Assembly (NCBI GenBank): GCA_035949055.1
Contig: DASZIO010000007.1
Location: 1-60,359 of the forward strand
Length of the DNA stretch: 60,359 nucleotides
From: Bog-756 sp035949055
Lineage (GTDB): Bacteria > Actinomycetota > Acidimicrobiia > Acidimicrobiales > RAAP-2
Direction of reading: 5' to 3'
Part shown: positions 1 to 8,812 of the stretch, piece after piece
How the letters are laid out: the number at the start of each line of letters is the position of its first letter
Numbering within the stretch: the first letter of the stretch is position 1
Translations under genes and position numbers: made by a program
Notes under the pieces: generated by a model
Told to the model about the DNA's origin: nothing
Seen by the model: the letters and a program-made list of their open reading frames with translations, nothing else
Database searches by the model: none

Positions 1-442
1 CGAAAGCTCCAGCCGGCTGGTCGGCTGCCCTGGAGGGTGGTGCAGACACCGCCGGCGGCGATGGAGCCTCGGACGACGTCGAAGCCTTGTATCGGGTGAG
101 CCAGGCTGGCAGGGCCTGGTCGAGGTAGGCGGCCTGGCCCGGGGTAACGGCGTCCGCCGGCAGCAGGAAGCGGATCGACTGGCCGCCCGAGGTCAGCTCC
201 ATGACCGCCGCATCCCGTCCGTCCGGCAACACGATCTTCTCGCCGCAGGTGGCCGTGTCGAGCCCGGACCACACCAGTAGCCGCTCGATCTGGGGTTGTG
301 GCCCCTGAACAGTGATCCCGGCGGTGGTGAAGAGCAGGCTGAGCCCCTCGGTGGTCCTGGTGCCCCGATCGGCGTCGCCGGCCAGCGCCACGCCGCCGAG
401 CTGCATACCTTCGGGGGGTAGTTCGCTTATTCCGACGGTCAT
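1..442 (-). CDS. Hypothetical protein with PH-like N-terminal domain (C-terminus cut by window edge)
   Basis: The frame opens at ATG 442, eight bases after a GAGGAG ribosome-binding site, and stays open to base 1, so only the first 147 codons are visible. Residues about 30-120 contain LSLLF, GITVQG, a VW-G-D turn and an IRF segment, ending at a tryptophan. This pattern aligns by eye with the N-terminal domain of the next gene (644-2257), so the two look like paralogues sharing a PH-like (bacterial pleckstrin-homology-like) beta domain. A Ser/Pro/Ala-rich linker begins near residue 122, as in the neighbour, where a membrane helix and an outer domain follow. No function can be assigned. Confidence 0.7.
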   Translation of the reverse strand, partial: MTVGISELPPEGMQLGGVALAGDADRGTRTTEGLSLLFTTAGITVQGPQPQIERLLVWSGLDTATCGEKIVLPDGRDAAVMELTSGGQSIRFLLPADAVTPGQAAYLDQALPAWLTRYKASTSSEAPSPPAVSAPPSRAADQPAGAF

Positions 443-643
443 GAACTACTCCTCTGTGGTCAGGACCCTCTCCGGCGCGCTCTCCCCCCGTCAATCCTGT
501 CGCCGCAACCCGGGCCGGGCAAGGCTATCGGTACTTCGGGCCCGTTTGGAGTCCTCTGCTGGGCGCTGGTCGAGATGGTGCCTTCGGAATCCCGGTCTGG
601 CCGGGCCCACCGGTGGTCGCCAGGCGTCACGAACGCCCGGGGG

Positions 644-2257
644 TCAGGCCTCGGCACTCGATCCCCCGGCCGCCACCCGTTGCTCGAAAGTGGCGATGGG
701 AGCGCTGAGGGCAGCTGACGGGATCTGACCGCCGATGGCCAGTGCCTGGATATTGGCCTCGGTCCGGTCATGCCCCACCGAGACCGTCTCCACCTCGACC
801 GGCACCGACACCGACCGGTCGGAGACGGAGAAGGACACGAGCAGACCAGAGACCTGCTCGCCGGCTGGCGCGATCAAGTTGACCGGCGTGACGGAGGACG
901 GGCTCGGTTTCTCGTTCCTCCCCGAGGCGCTGTCTGCTCCGAGCTGGGTCTCTGATGCCAGCGCTGCGCCGAAACACTGTGGATAGCGCGCATCGGCCAA
1001 GGGGGCGAGGTCAACCTGCTCGTCCTGGTGACTGCGCACGATGCTGGCTGCCGTCTGGAGCTCCAGCGCGAAGCCTGGCTGGTCCGGAGCCGGGGGGCCG
1101 ACGAACACGGGGGAGCTGGCTTGTGCCGTCTGGTCGGACGCACTTCCACCCAGGACCAGTGCCGCCTCTGTCTGGCTGATCCCCATGCAGCCGGCAAAGG
1201 CTCTCGTGATCTTGGACTCGCCGGTTTGGATCCGCGGCGAATTTCCGGTCCCGGAGCCGCCCGAGTTGACCGTCCACCCGGTGGGCAGGTCGCCCCGGTT
1301 GAGCATCAACTGGTTGGCCAGGACCTGGTCCGGCTGGGAGACGGAGGTCGGCGGACGACCGGCGGTCATCGGCGATCCGCCCGAGCCAGACAGCGCGATG
1401 GCGAGCCCGGCCCCCGAGGCCAGTAGGACCAGAGCCACCAGGAGGACGGGAATGCGCCGGGTACGCCGCTTGCGCTCGGGCGGCGGGGGATCCGAGCTGG
1501 TCCAGGTCGCGGGCGGCTCGGGAAGGACGGGGAGACCGGGTTCGACGGCCGGTGCGGCGTTCGGGGCCAGGGTCGCCACCACCAGCGCCGACCGCTCCGG
1601 CGACTTCTCGGGCGGCCCGGGCTCCGAGGGCTCCGCACCCCCCGATGGTTCGCTCCCGGCGTCGGGGTCGCGTTGGGCTGGCGCCGGGTGGGAAGGCTCC
1701 AGCCCCGAAGGCTCAGGCTCGCCATCCGGCCGGCGGGGCGGGGGCACGAGGCCGGGAAGCGGGGCGACCGGCGTGGCCGCGGCGGTCCACCGCCGAACCT
1801 GCTCGCTCAGGGCGGTGAGCTGGATCGGGTCCCGGCGGTCCGAGGCCACCGCGAACCGCATGATCCGACCGGGTGACTCGATCCCGATCACGGTGACGCT
1901 GCCGCCCTCCGGCATTGCCTCCGTGGCACCCCGGGACACGCGGGTCACCGACGCCCACGGCAGGTGGCTGTGCTCCCCACGCCGCTCGCCGTTGATCTCG
2001 ATGCCCGTCTGGTCGAACGTCAGGGAAAGCTCGGCGGAACCCCACGGCAGTCGGCGACTGCCCCCGGCGACCTGCTGCACGGTGCCGAACACGAAGACGT
2101 TGGCCTCGGGAACCCGCCACGGAGCGGGGTCGGATTGCGCCGGTGCGCCGACTGGTCGGTCCGCTCCTGGTTGGGGATCTCGTCCATCCCGCGGTTCACG
2201 GTCCAAGGCCCGCCGGTCCCCCCGCTCGATCTCAGCCGACGGCGTCCATGATGGCAT
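644..2257 (-). CDS. Single-pass membrane protein with PH-like cytoplasmic domain and extracellular cysteine-containing domain
   Basis: The protein has an N-terminal beta-rich domain of about 100 residues, a long Pro/Glu/Ser-rich linker, one hydrophobic helix (segment IPVLLVALVLLASGAGLAIA) preceded by basic residues, and an outer domain of about 220 residues with two cysteines (AGCMG and YPQCFG). The outer part resembles in layout the extracellular sensor domains of actinobacterial kinases, but no kinase domain is present. The start is uncertain. ATG 2257 overlaps the end of hemL by 26 bases. TTG 2206 lies behind a GGGGGA stretch and may be the real one. It follows hemL on the same strand and may be co-transcribed. 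Confidence 0.7.
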   Translation of the reverse strand: MPSWTPSAEIERGDRRALDREPRDGRDPQPGADRPVGAPAQSDPAPWRVPEANVFVFGTVQQVAGGSRRLPWGSAELSLTFDQTGIEINGERRGEHSHLPWASVTRVSRGATEAMPEGGSVTVIGIESPGRIMRFAVASDRRDPIQLTALSEQVRRWTAAATPVAPLPGLVPPPRRPDGEPEPSGLEPSHPAPAQRDPDAGSEPSGGAEPSEPGPPEKSPERSALVVATLAPNAAPAVEPGLPVLPEPPATWTSSDPPPPERKRRTRRIPVLLVALVLLASGAGLAIALSGSGGSPMTAGRPPTSVSQPDQVLANQLMLNRGDLPTGWTVNSGGSGTGNSPRIQTGESKITRAFAGCMGISQTEAALVLGGSASDQTAQASSPVFVGPPAPDQPGFALELQTAASIVRSHQDEQVDLAPLADARYPQCFGAALASETQLGADSASGRNEKPSPSSVTPVNLIAPAGEQVSGLLVSFSVSDRSVSVPVEVETVSVGHDRTEANIQALAIGGQIPSAALSAPIATFEQRVAAGGSSAEA

Positions 2258-3548
2258 CGACGGCGACATCGAGGGTGCGGTCGAACTCGGTGTCCCCGTG
2301 GGACATCGAAGGGAAGGCCACCTCATAAGGCCCGGGCGCCAGGGCAACGCCCCGGTCGAGCATGGCGGTGAACAGACGCCCGTACAGGCCGGTCGCGGCC
2401 GAGGCGGTGGCACCGTCATGGTCGGTGACCGCCCCGGTGCCGGCCGGGACGAAGAACAGCCCGAACAGCGGGCCGACCGTGGGCACCTGGACTTCGAGCT
2501 GGCGCCCGTAACGGTCCTCGGTACCCGCCTTCACCAGCGCGGTGGTGAGCGCCTCCTCCAGTGCCGGTGCGAAGCGGGCCACCCGGTGCGAGAGGGCTGC
2601 GTAGGCCGCGCCGTCCAACTCCTCGAGCACGGCCAGGCCGGCTGCGGTGGCCAGCGGGTTTCCCGACAGGGTGCCGGCCTGGTACACCGGCCCGTCCGGG
2701 GCCAGTGAGCCCAGCACATCCGCCCGACCGCCGAATGCGCCCACCGGCAGACCACCACCGATGACCTTCCCGAAGCACCACAGATCGGGTTGCACGCCCG
2801 CCCAACCCGAGGCCCCGCCCTCGCCGATCCGGAACCCGGTGATGACCTCGTCGAAGATGAGCAGCGCGCCTGCCTCGTCGCACGCGGTGCGCAGCCCGGC
2901 CAGGAATCCGCCGACCGGTGGCACGAGACCCATGTTGGCGGCGACGGCCTCGACGATCACGCAGGCCACCCGGTCATCGATGGCCGGCACCCGGTTGTAG
3001 GGCACCACCACGGTCTCGGCCACCGCCGCCTCGGGCACGCCGGCCGAATCGGGAAGCCCGAGCGTGGCCAGTCCGCTGCCGCCGCCGGCCAGGAGCCCGT
3101 CGGAATGCCCGTGGTAGCAGCCGGAGAACTTGATGATGCGGGACCGCCCGGTGGAGCCCCTCGCCACCCGAATGGCGCTCATGGCGGCCTCGGTCCCGGA
3201 CGACACCAGCCGCACCCGCTCGCATCCGGTGACCCGGGAGCAGATCGCCTCGGCCAGGAGCACCTCCCCCTCGGTGGGCGCACCGAACGTGGTGCCCCGG
3301 GAGGCGGCATCGGCGACGGCCCGGACCACGGAGGGATGGGCGTGCCCGAGGATGGTGGCACCGTAGGACTGCACGAAGTCGAGCAGTCGGTTGCCGTCCA
3401 CGTCCCACACGTAGGGCCCCTCCCCGCGGGCCACGAAGTAGGGGTGACCGCCCACCGACCGGAACGATCGGACGGGCGAATTGACGCCGCCGGGGATCAC
3501 CTTCGTCGCTCGCTCCCACAGGGCGCCCGACCGGGCCCGTTCAGCCAT
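2232..3548 (-). CDS. hemL: Glutamate-1-semialdehyde 2,1-aminomutase
   Basis: This PLP enzyme converts glutamate-1-semialdehyde into 5-aminolevulinate, the last step of the C5 route started by HemA in the same cluster. Length (438 aa) and order of motifs are typical: NSPVRSF near the N-terminus, the LLDF-SYG segment, FDEVITGFR (PLP-binding Asp at 233) and CFGKVIGGGLPVG with the PLP lysine at residue 261. ATG 3548 lies inside the last codons of hemB (8-base overlap), which suggests translational coupling. Confidence 0.97.
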   Translation of the reverse strand: MAERARSGALWERATKVIPGGVNSPVRSFRSVGGHPYFVARGEGPYVWDVDGNRLLDFVQSYGATILGHAHPSVVRAVADAASRGTTFGAPTEGEVLLAEAICSRVTGCERVRLVSSGTEAAMSAIRVARGSTGRSRIIKFSGCYHGHSDGLLAGGGSGLATLGLPDSAGVPEAAVAETVVVPYNRVPAIDDRVACVIVEAVAANMGLVPPVGGFLAGLRTACDEAGALLIFDEVITGFRIGEGGASGWAGVQPDLWCFGKVIGGGLPVGAFGGRADVLGSLAPDGPVYQAGTLSGNPLATAAGLAVLEELDGAAYAALSHRVARFAPALEEALTTALVKAGTEDRYGRQLEVQVPTVGPLFGLFFVPAGTGAVTDHDGATASAATGLYGRLFTAMLDRGVALAPGPYEVAFPSMSHGDTEFDRTLDVAVDAIMDAVG

Positions 3549-4653
3549 CGAGCCCGTCCGCCAGTTCGGCGGCGAAATAGGTGAGCACGAAATCGGCGCC
3601 GGCCCGCTTGACCGCGGTGAGCTGCTCCAGGGCCACCGCCGGCCCGTCGAGCCAACCGCGTTCGGCAGCCGCTTTGACCATGGCGTACTCGCCGCTCACG
3701 TGGTAGGCGCCGACGGGCAGGTCGAAGGCGGCCCGCACGTCGGCGATCACGTCCAGGCAGGTGAGCGCCGGCTTGACCATGACCATGTCGGCGCCTTCGC
3801 CCACGTCGAGTGCCACCTCACGCCGCGCTTCCCGTCTGTTGTGCACATCCTGCTGGTAGCCCTTCCGATCACCACCGTCGGCGATGCTCACCTCGGCGGC
3901 CTCACGGAACGGCCCGTAGAGGGCAGAGGCGTACTTGGCCGCGTAGGCCAGGATGGCGGTGTCACCGAATCCCGCCCCGTCGAGAGCACCGCGGATGGCG
4001 CCCACCTGTCCGTCCATCATTCCGCTCGGGGCCACCACGTCGGCGCCGGCCTCGGCCTGGGTCACGGCCAGCTCGGCGTAGAGGGACAGGGTGGCATCGT
4101 TGTCGACGGTGCCGATCGCGTCCACCACCCCACAATGCCCGTGGTCGGTGAATTCGTCGAGACAGCAATCCGCCATGATCACCAGGCTGTCGCCGACCGC
4201 GTCGCGCACCGACCGCAACGCTTGCTGTGTGATGCCGTCGGGTCGGAGGGCGGCGGACCCGGTCGCATCCTTGTCCTCGGGTCGGGGTACGCCGAAGAGG
4301 ATCACCGCGGGCAACCCGAGAGCGGCCAGTCGCTTGACCTCGACGGTGAGCGAGTCGACCGTGTGTTGGACCACGCCTGGCAGCGAGGTGACCGGCCGCG
4401 GCTCGGCGATGCCCCCGGTCACGAACAACGGCGCCACCAGGTCGTCCGGGGACAACCGGGTCTCCGCCACCAGCCGCCGGAGCGCGGGGGTCCGTCGGAG
4501 CCGCCGCATACGGGTCGCCGGGAACCCCGGGACTGACCCTCGCCGGAGATCGCTTTCGGAGAGGTCACGGGACACTGCCTGCCAGCCTATGGCAGCAGGC
4601 CGGGCCGGCCTCAGAGCGGGGGCCGGTACGGCGTCGGGGCCCGCCCGGAGCAT
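3541..4653 (-). CDS. hemB: Delta-aminolevulinic acid dehydratase (porphobilinogen synthase)
   Basis: HemB condenses two 5-aminolevulinates into porphobilinogen. Visible marks are the cysteine/histidine cluster DCCLDEFTDHGHCG of the zinc-dependent type, DRKGYQQD, the Schiff-base lysine in VMVKPAL and AYHVSGEYAM. The family normally starts just before FPATRMRRLRRTPALRR. The start is therefore ambiguous: ATG 4653 follows an AGGAGG only two bases away and does not overlap hemD, GTG 4575 gives about 344 aa, and ATG 4509 gives 322 aa. The extra N-terminal residues from 4653 are Ala/Pro-rich and may not be translated. Confidence 0.95.
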   Translation of the reverse strand: MLRAGPDAVPAPALRPARPAAIGWQAVSRDLSESDLRRGSVPGFPATRMRRLRRTPALRRLVAETRLSPDDLVAPLFVTGGIAEPRPVTSLPGVVQHTVDSLTVEVKRLAALGLPAVILFGVPRPEDKDATGSAALRPDGITQQALRSVRDAVGDSLVIMADCCLDEFTDHGHCGVVDAIGTVDNDATLSLYAELAVTQAEAGADVVAPSGMMDGQVGAIRGALDGAGFGDTAILAYAAKYASALYGPFREAAEVSIADGGDRKGYQQDVHNRREARREVALDVGEGADMVMVKPALTCLDVIADVRAAFDLPVGAYHVSGEYAMVKAAAERGWLDGPAVALEQLTAVKRAGADFVLTYFAAELADGLDG

Positions 4654-4660
4654 CTCCTCC

Positions 4661-5518
4661 TCACGTGGTCGGAGGGCGTTCGGCGTGACCGAGCGTGGCG
4701 ACGAGAGCATCCACCAGGCCGTCGAGGGTGTGGGGGTCGGCTTCGACCGATACGTCCACCCCGGCCGAACGGACCGACGATGAGGTCACCGGACCGATGG
4801 AGGCCACCGCCGGTGGCAGCCCGCCCGGGCCGAGGAGCTCGGCCGTTCGCTCCACCGTGGACGACGAGGTGAAGGCCACGGCATCGGCCCGGCCGGCCGC
4901 GTCCAAGGCCTCGGGACCCGGGTCCCCGGGCAAGGTCCGGTAGGCGATGACTTCGTCCACCTGCCAGCCCTTGGCCCGAAGGCCTTCAGCCAGACCGCCT
5001 CGGACCTTCTCGGCCCTCGGGAACAACACGGTACCGGCGGCCCCCGCGGGGTCGGGGTTACCGGGGACGCGGAAGATGGGGGCGTGATCGCCCGGGCCGG
5101 AACGGCCGGGGTCGGGCGACCCGGGGCGGGGGGCGGGAAAGGCATCGGCCAGGGACTCGGCCAGTGAGACTGTCGGGACCAGGTCGGCGGCGACTCCGGC
5201 GTCCCCGAGGGCGCGGGCGGTCCCGGCACCCACTGCGGCCCAGCGCACGGAGCCGGGGACTCGGCGCCCCTCGAGAGCTGAGAGCAGGCGGGCGGCGGCG
5301 TTTGGCGACGTGAGGGCCACCCAGTCGTAGGCGCCGGTGGCCAGGCGGTCAGCCGCGGCCGCTAGGGCCACACCGCCGTCGGCAGCATCGCCGATGACGA
5401 TGACCGGAAGCTCGACCACCGTCGCCCCCAGGCGCTCGAGCCGACCGACCAGGGCCGCCGACTGGGTGCGGGCCCGGGTGACGACGATGCTCTTCCCGGC
5501 CAGCGGGCGTGCTGTCAC
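4661..5518 (-). CDS. hemD: Uroporphyrinogen-III synthase
   Basis: HemD cyclises hydroxymethylbilane into uroporphyrinogen III. The 285-aa protein starts with the family pattern LAGKSIVVTRARTQ. It has ALTSPNAA and VAFTSSSTVER, which line the two-lobed active-site cleft, and SIGPVTSSSVRSAG near the end. There is an insertion of roughly 25 Gly/Pro-rich residues around position 145, between the lobes. The start is GTG 5518, overlapping the stop of cobA as GTGA. In several actinobacteria the two activities are one fused protein; here they are separate but tightly coupled. Confidence 0.93.
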   Translation of the reverse strand: MTARPLAGKSIVVTRARTQSAALVGRLERLGATVVELPVIVIGDAADGGVALAAAADRLATGAYDWVALTSPNAAARLLSALEGRRVPGSVRWAAVGAGTARALGDAGVAADLVPTVSLAESLADAFPAPRPGSPDPGRSGPGDHAPIFRVPGNPDPAGAAGTVLFPRAEKVRGGLAEGLRAKGWQVDEVIAYRTLPGDPGPEALDAAGRADAVAFTSSSTVERTAELLGPGGLPPAVASIGPVTSSSVRSAGVDVSVEADPHTLDGLVDALVATLGHAERPPTT

Positions 5519-6291
5519 CGGGGCACCGGGCTCTGTCCGGGCGGCGACGCGGGCCGCGAGGCCGGCCCTGGTCGCGGCCTCCTGGGCCTGAGGTCCAGGG
5601 CGGCCACCGGCCCGATCACGATGGCCGCGGGAGGTGGCAGGTCGACGGCAGCCAACCGGTCCAGAGTCGAGCGCACCACCTGCTGGCGGGAGGTGGCCCC
5701 CCAGTGCACGACAGCCACCGGCGTGTCGGGCGGACGGCCACCTTCCATGAGCTCGCGGGCGATGTCGGCCCGCTCCGACATGCCCATGAGGATGACCAAC
5801 GTGCCGCCCGCCTGCCCCAGCGAGCGCCAGTCGACGACCTTGCCGGGCGGGCTCCCGCCGACCGTGCCGGTGACCACCGTGACCGAGGTGGCCAGACCCC
5901 GGTGGGTCACGGGTATCCCTGCGGCAGCCGGCGCCGCGAACGCGGAGCTCACCCCCGGGACGATCTCGTAGTCGATCCCGGCGTGCCGCAACGCCTCGGC
6001 TTCCTCCCCGCCGCGGCCCAGCACGAAGGGGTCACCCCCTTTGAGCCGGACCACCCGCCGCCCGGCCCGGCCGTGCTCGATGAGCATGGCGTTGATCTCC
6101 TCCTGCCGGGACGGGCTCCCGGGCGACTTCCCGACATCGACGAGGAGGGCGCCGGTAGGAGCTCTTTCAAGGAGCTCACGGGCGATCAGCCGGTCGTGGA
6201 CGACGACGTCGGCTCCGGCCAGGAGCTCGGCGCCGCGCACGGTGAGGAGCCCGGGATCCCCTGGACCGGCCCCGACCAGGAAGACGGTCAC
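5515..6291 (-). CDS. cobA: Uroporphyrinogen-III C-methyltransferase (SUMT)
   Basis: SUMT transfers two methyl groups from SAM to uroporphyrinogen III to give precorrin-2, the branch to sirohaem and cobalamin. The SAM-binding loop VGAGPGDPGLLTVRG and the strongly conserved RLKGGDPFVLGRGGEEAEAL are present. The start chosen is GTG 6291, because it overlaps the hemC stop as GTGA and places the family start TVFLVGAGPGD at the N-terminus; about 258 aa, usual for a stand-alone SUMT. No precorrin-2 dehydrogenase/ferrochelatase is seen nearby. Confidence 0.95.
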   Translation of the reverse strand: MTVFLVGAGPGDPGLLTVRGAELLAGADVVVHDRLIARELLERAPTGALLVDVGKSPGSPSRQEEINAMLIEHGRAGRRVVRLKGGDPFVLGRGGEEAEALRHAGIDYEIVPGVSSAFAAPAAAGIPVTHRGLATSVTVVTGTVGGSPPGKVVDWRSLGQAGGTLVILMGMSERADIARELMEGGRPPDTPVAVVHWGATSRQQVVRSTLDRLAAVDLPPPAAIVIGPVAALDLRPRRPRPGPASRPASPPGQSPVPR

Positions 6292-7286
6292 GCCACTACT
6301 CCCCTGGGGGCATCGCCCCACTCGCCCAGCTCTCGACCGCCCGCCTCATCGAGCAGGTACCGGGCCACCTCCCGCCCGAGGGCCTCGGGGTCGGCTCCGG
6401 AATGAATGTGGCGCAGCACCACCCGACCGTCGGCCGAGGCGATCATGCCGCACAGCCGGATCTCCCGCCCCGCGTCTCGACCTTCCGGCTGACGACGTCC
6501 CTCGGGCTCAGGGCGATGGACGGGCTGGGTCGACCATTCCGCGTAGGCGCCCACGGGCAAGGTGCAACCCCCGCCCAGAGCGGCCAGGTAGGCCCGTTCG
6601 GCGGCGACCATCGGACCGGCGAAGGCATCATCGATGGCCACCAGCATGGACCGCGTGGCGGCGTCGTCCGGGCGGCACTCGACGGCCAACGCGCCTTGCC
6701 CCACCTGGGGAACCATGATGCCTGGTTCGAGGACCTCGGTCCGGAGCCCGACCGGGGGCCGCCAGTCCAGCCGGTCGGCGGCCGCCTTCGCCACCACCAC
6801 GGCGGCGATCCCGCTGGAGCCCACGGCGGCCAGGCGGGTGGCGAGGTTGCCGCGCAGGCCGGTGAAGGTGAGGTCCGGTCGAAGATTGGCGAGTTGGGCC
6901 CGGCGACGGGCCGAGCCGGTGGCCACCGTGGCGCCGGCGGGCAGCGAGGACAGCGCGCCCCCGACCAGCAGGTCGCGGGGATCGGCGCGCTCGGGCACGG
7001 CGGCCAGCATGAGCGGGGAGGTGCCGGGCGCGGCAGGTAGATCCTTGGCCGAGTGCACCGCCGCATCCGCGTCGCCCCGGGCCACCGCGGCCTGCACCTC
7101 CTTCACGAACACCCCCTGCCCGCCGAGGCGGTCGATGGGCACGTCGAGCCGCCGATCCCCGTCGGACTCCACCACCACGAGGGACGGGCGACAACCGGTC
7201 TCGGCCAGTAGGTCGGCCACCCGACTTGCCTGCCACCGGGCCAGCGGGGACCCCCGCGTGGCCAGCCTGATCGTCCGGTCAGCCAC
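6288..7286 (-). CDS. hemC: Porphobilinogen deaminase (hydroxymethylbilane synthase)
   Basis: HemC links four porphobilinogen units into hydroxymethylbilane. The N-terminus IRLATRGSPLARWQ, HSAKDLPA, SARRRAQL and GLRGNL are family signatures. The cysteine carrying the dipyrromethane cofactor is at 241 in LGGGCTLPVGAY. The start is GTG 7286, 32 bases after hemA. The C-terminal part contains an extra Arg/Glu/Gly-rich stretch near residue 260. Confidence 0.96.
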   Translation of the reverse strand: MADRTIRLATRGSPLARWQASRVADLLAETGCRPSLVVVESDGDRRLDVPIDRLGGQGVFVKEVQAAVARGDADAAVHSAKDLPAAPGTSPLMLAAVPERADPRDLLVGGALSSLPAGATVATGSARRRAQLANLRPDLTFTGLRGNLATRLAAVGSSGIAAVVVAKAAADRLDWRPPVGLRTEVLEPGIMVPQVGQGALAVECRPDDAATRSMLVAIDDAFAGPMVAAERAYLAALGGGCTLPVGAYAEWSTQPVHRPEPEGRRQPEGRDAGREIRLCGMIASADGRVVLRHIHSGADPEALGREVARYLLDEAGGRELGEWGDAPRGVVA

Positions 7287-7318
7287 TCGGGAGCACGACC
7301 GGAGCGACGCGACCGCGC

Positions 7319-8602
7319 CTACAGGTCGAACAGTGTGCGGAGTGCCTCGACAAGGCGCTCACCCCTCGGCGTTCCCGCCGTATCCTTCACCGCCACCGTC
7401 GGTTGATGGAGCAGCTTGGCCGCCATCGACCTGGTCACCGCGTCGACCTGCTCCCATTGCTCCTCCGAGAGCCCCGAACGCTTGGATCGTTGCCGGTCGA
7501 GCTCGGTCCGCCGGGCTTCTTCGACGCGGGCCCGGAGGGCCGACACCATCGGAGCGGCGTCGCGTGCCCGCAGGACCGCCCGGTACCGCTCCACCTCGTC
7601 GGAGACGATGGCGGCCGCGCCGGTCACTTCCTCGTGGCGTCCCGACACGGCGCCGTCCACGGCTGCTCGTAGGTCCTCGATGTCGAAGAGGACCACTCCG
7701 CCCACCCCGGAAGCGTCGGGCTCCACGTTGCGGGGTACACCGAGGTCGACCACCACCATCGGATCGCCCGGGTCGCGTCCGGACGCAGCCGCCTCGACCA
7801 TCGACCGGTCGATGATCGGGTGGGTGGTGCCGACCGACGTGAAGACGACGTCGGACCCGGTCAAAAGATCGTCCAGGCGGTCGAGGGGCTGGGCGCTCAG
7901 CTGATCGCTCAGCCTGTCAGGCAGGCCGGCCATGACCGCCTCGGTCCGATCCGACGTGCGGTTGGCGATGACCACCTTCTCGGTGTCATGCCCCGCCAGG
8001 GCCTGGGCGACTCCTTCGCCCATCTCCCCGGCCCCGACCACCACCACCCGGGCGCCGGCCAATCCCCCGTCGCGGCGGCGGGCGGCCAAGTCCACCGCTC
8101 CGTGGGAGAACGACGTTATGCCGCGGGCGATGGCTGTCTCCGACCGCACCCGTTTGCCCGTCTCCACCGCGTGCCGGAACAGTCCACCGAGGACCGGACC
8201 CGACACGCGCTCGTCGCGCGCCCGCTCCCAGGCCCGGCGCACTTGGCCCAGCACCTCCGATTCCCCGAGGACGGCCGAGTCCAGACCAGCGGCCACGGTG
8301 AACAGATGGTGGGTCACGTCGTCGTCGAAGCGGACGCTCAGGTGTTCGGCCAGCGTGTCCAGTTGGCAGTCACCCACGGTGGCGAGGAACTCCTGGAGCT
8401 CGGCAACACCATCGTGGAACCGGTCGACCACCGCATAGATCTCAGTGCGCAGACAGGTCGACAGGATCACCGCCTCGGACAGGTTGGACCGGTCACGCAG
8501 ACCACCGAGCGCCTTGGGCAGCGCGGCGTCGCTCACCGCGACCCGCTCCAGCAGCTCGAGCGGGGCATTGCGCTGCTCGAGGCCCACCACGATCACCGAC
8601 AT
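7319..8602 (-). CDS. hemA: Glutamyl-tRNA reductase
   Basis: HemA reduces glutamyl-tRNA(Glu) to glutamate-1-semialdehyde with NADPH and is the entry step of the C5 tetrapyrrole pathway. The catalytic cysteine is C50 in LSTCLRTEIYA. The NADPH-binding domain is marked by VVVGAGEMGEGVA, and the C-terminal helical dimerisation domain by SEEQWEQVD and AAKLLHQPT. It lies 210 bases after rex, the arrangement known from Streptomyces (rex-hemA-hemC-hemD), where Rex controls the operon. Confidence 0.96.
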   Translation of the reverse strand: MSVIVVGLEQRNAPLELLERVAVSDAALPKALGGLRDRSNLSEAVILSTCLRTEIYAVVDRFHDGVAELQEFLATVGDCQLDTLAEHLSVRFDDDVTHHLFTVAAGLDSAVLGESEVLGQVRRAWERARDERVSGPVLGGLFRHAVETGKRVRSETAIARGITSFSHGAVDLAARRRDGGLAGARVVVVGAGEMGEGVAQALAGHDTEKVVIANRTSDRTEAVMAGLPDRLSDQLSAQPLDRLDDLLTGSDVVFTSVGTTHPIIDRSMVEAAASGRDPGDPMVVVDLGVPRNVEPDASGVGGVVLFDIEDLRAAVDGAVSGRHEEVTGAAAIVSDEVERYRAVLRARDAAPMVSALRARVEEARRTELDRQRSKRSGLSEEQWEQVDAVTRSMAAKLLHQPTVAVKDTAGTPRGERLVEALRTLFDL

Positions 8603-8812
8603 GCCGGGCGCTCCTCCGTCCTACCTGCTGCTTTGCTCATCCCGTGCGCAGCTGGCGCTCTCCGGACAACGGCTCGGGTCCGACCAGGCTGTGGCGTCAC
8701 GACACCGGTAAGCGTAGGGCGGATCCGACGGCGTCCACACCTTCGGCCCATGGTCACCCAGCATGGCGGTCCCCGGCCCTCGGGCGCCAGTCGCCCCCGG
8801 TCGGCGGCCACG

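Noticed and set aside
1041..2708. 555-codon plus-strand frame
   Set aside because: It lies antisense to the membrane-protein gene and the end of hemL; the amino-acid pattern is Arg/Gly/Pro-rich without domains. It is a GC-rich shadow frame.
8603..8812. Rex operator before hemA
   Set aside because: The best match (around TGTGGCGTCACGACAC) lacks the TTCACA half-site, so I could not support it.
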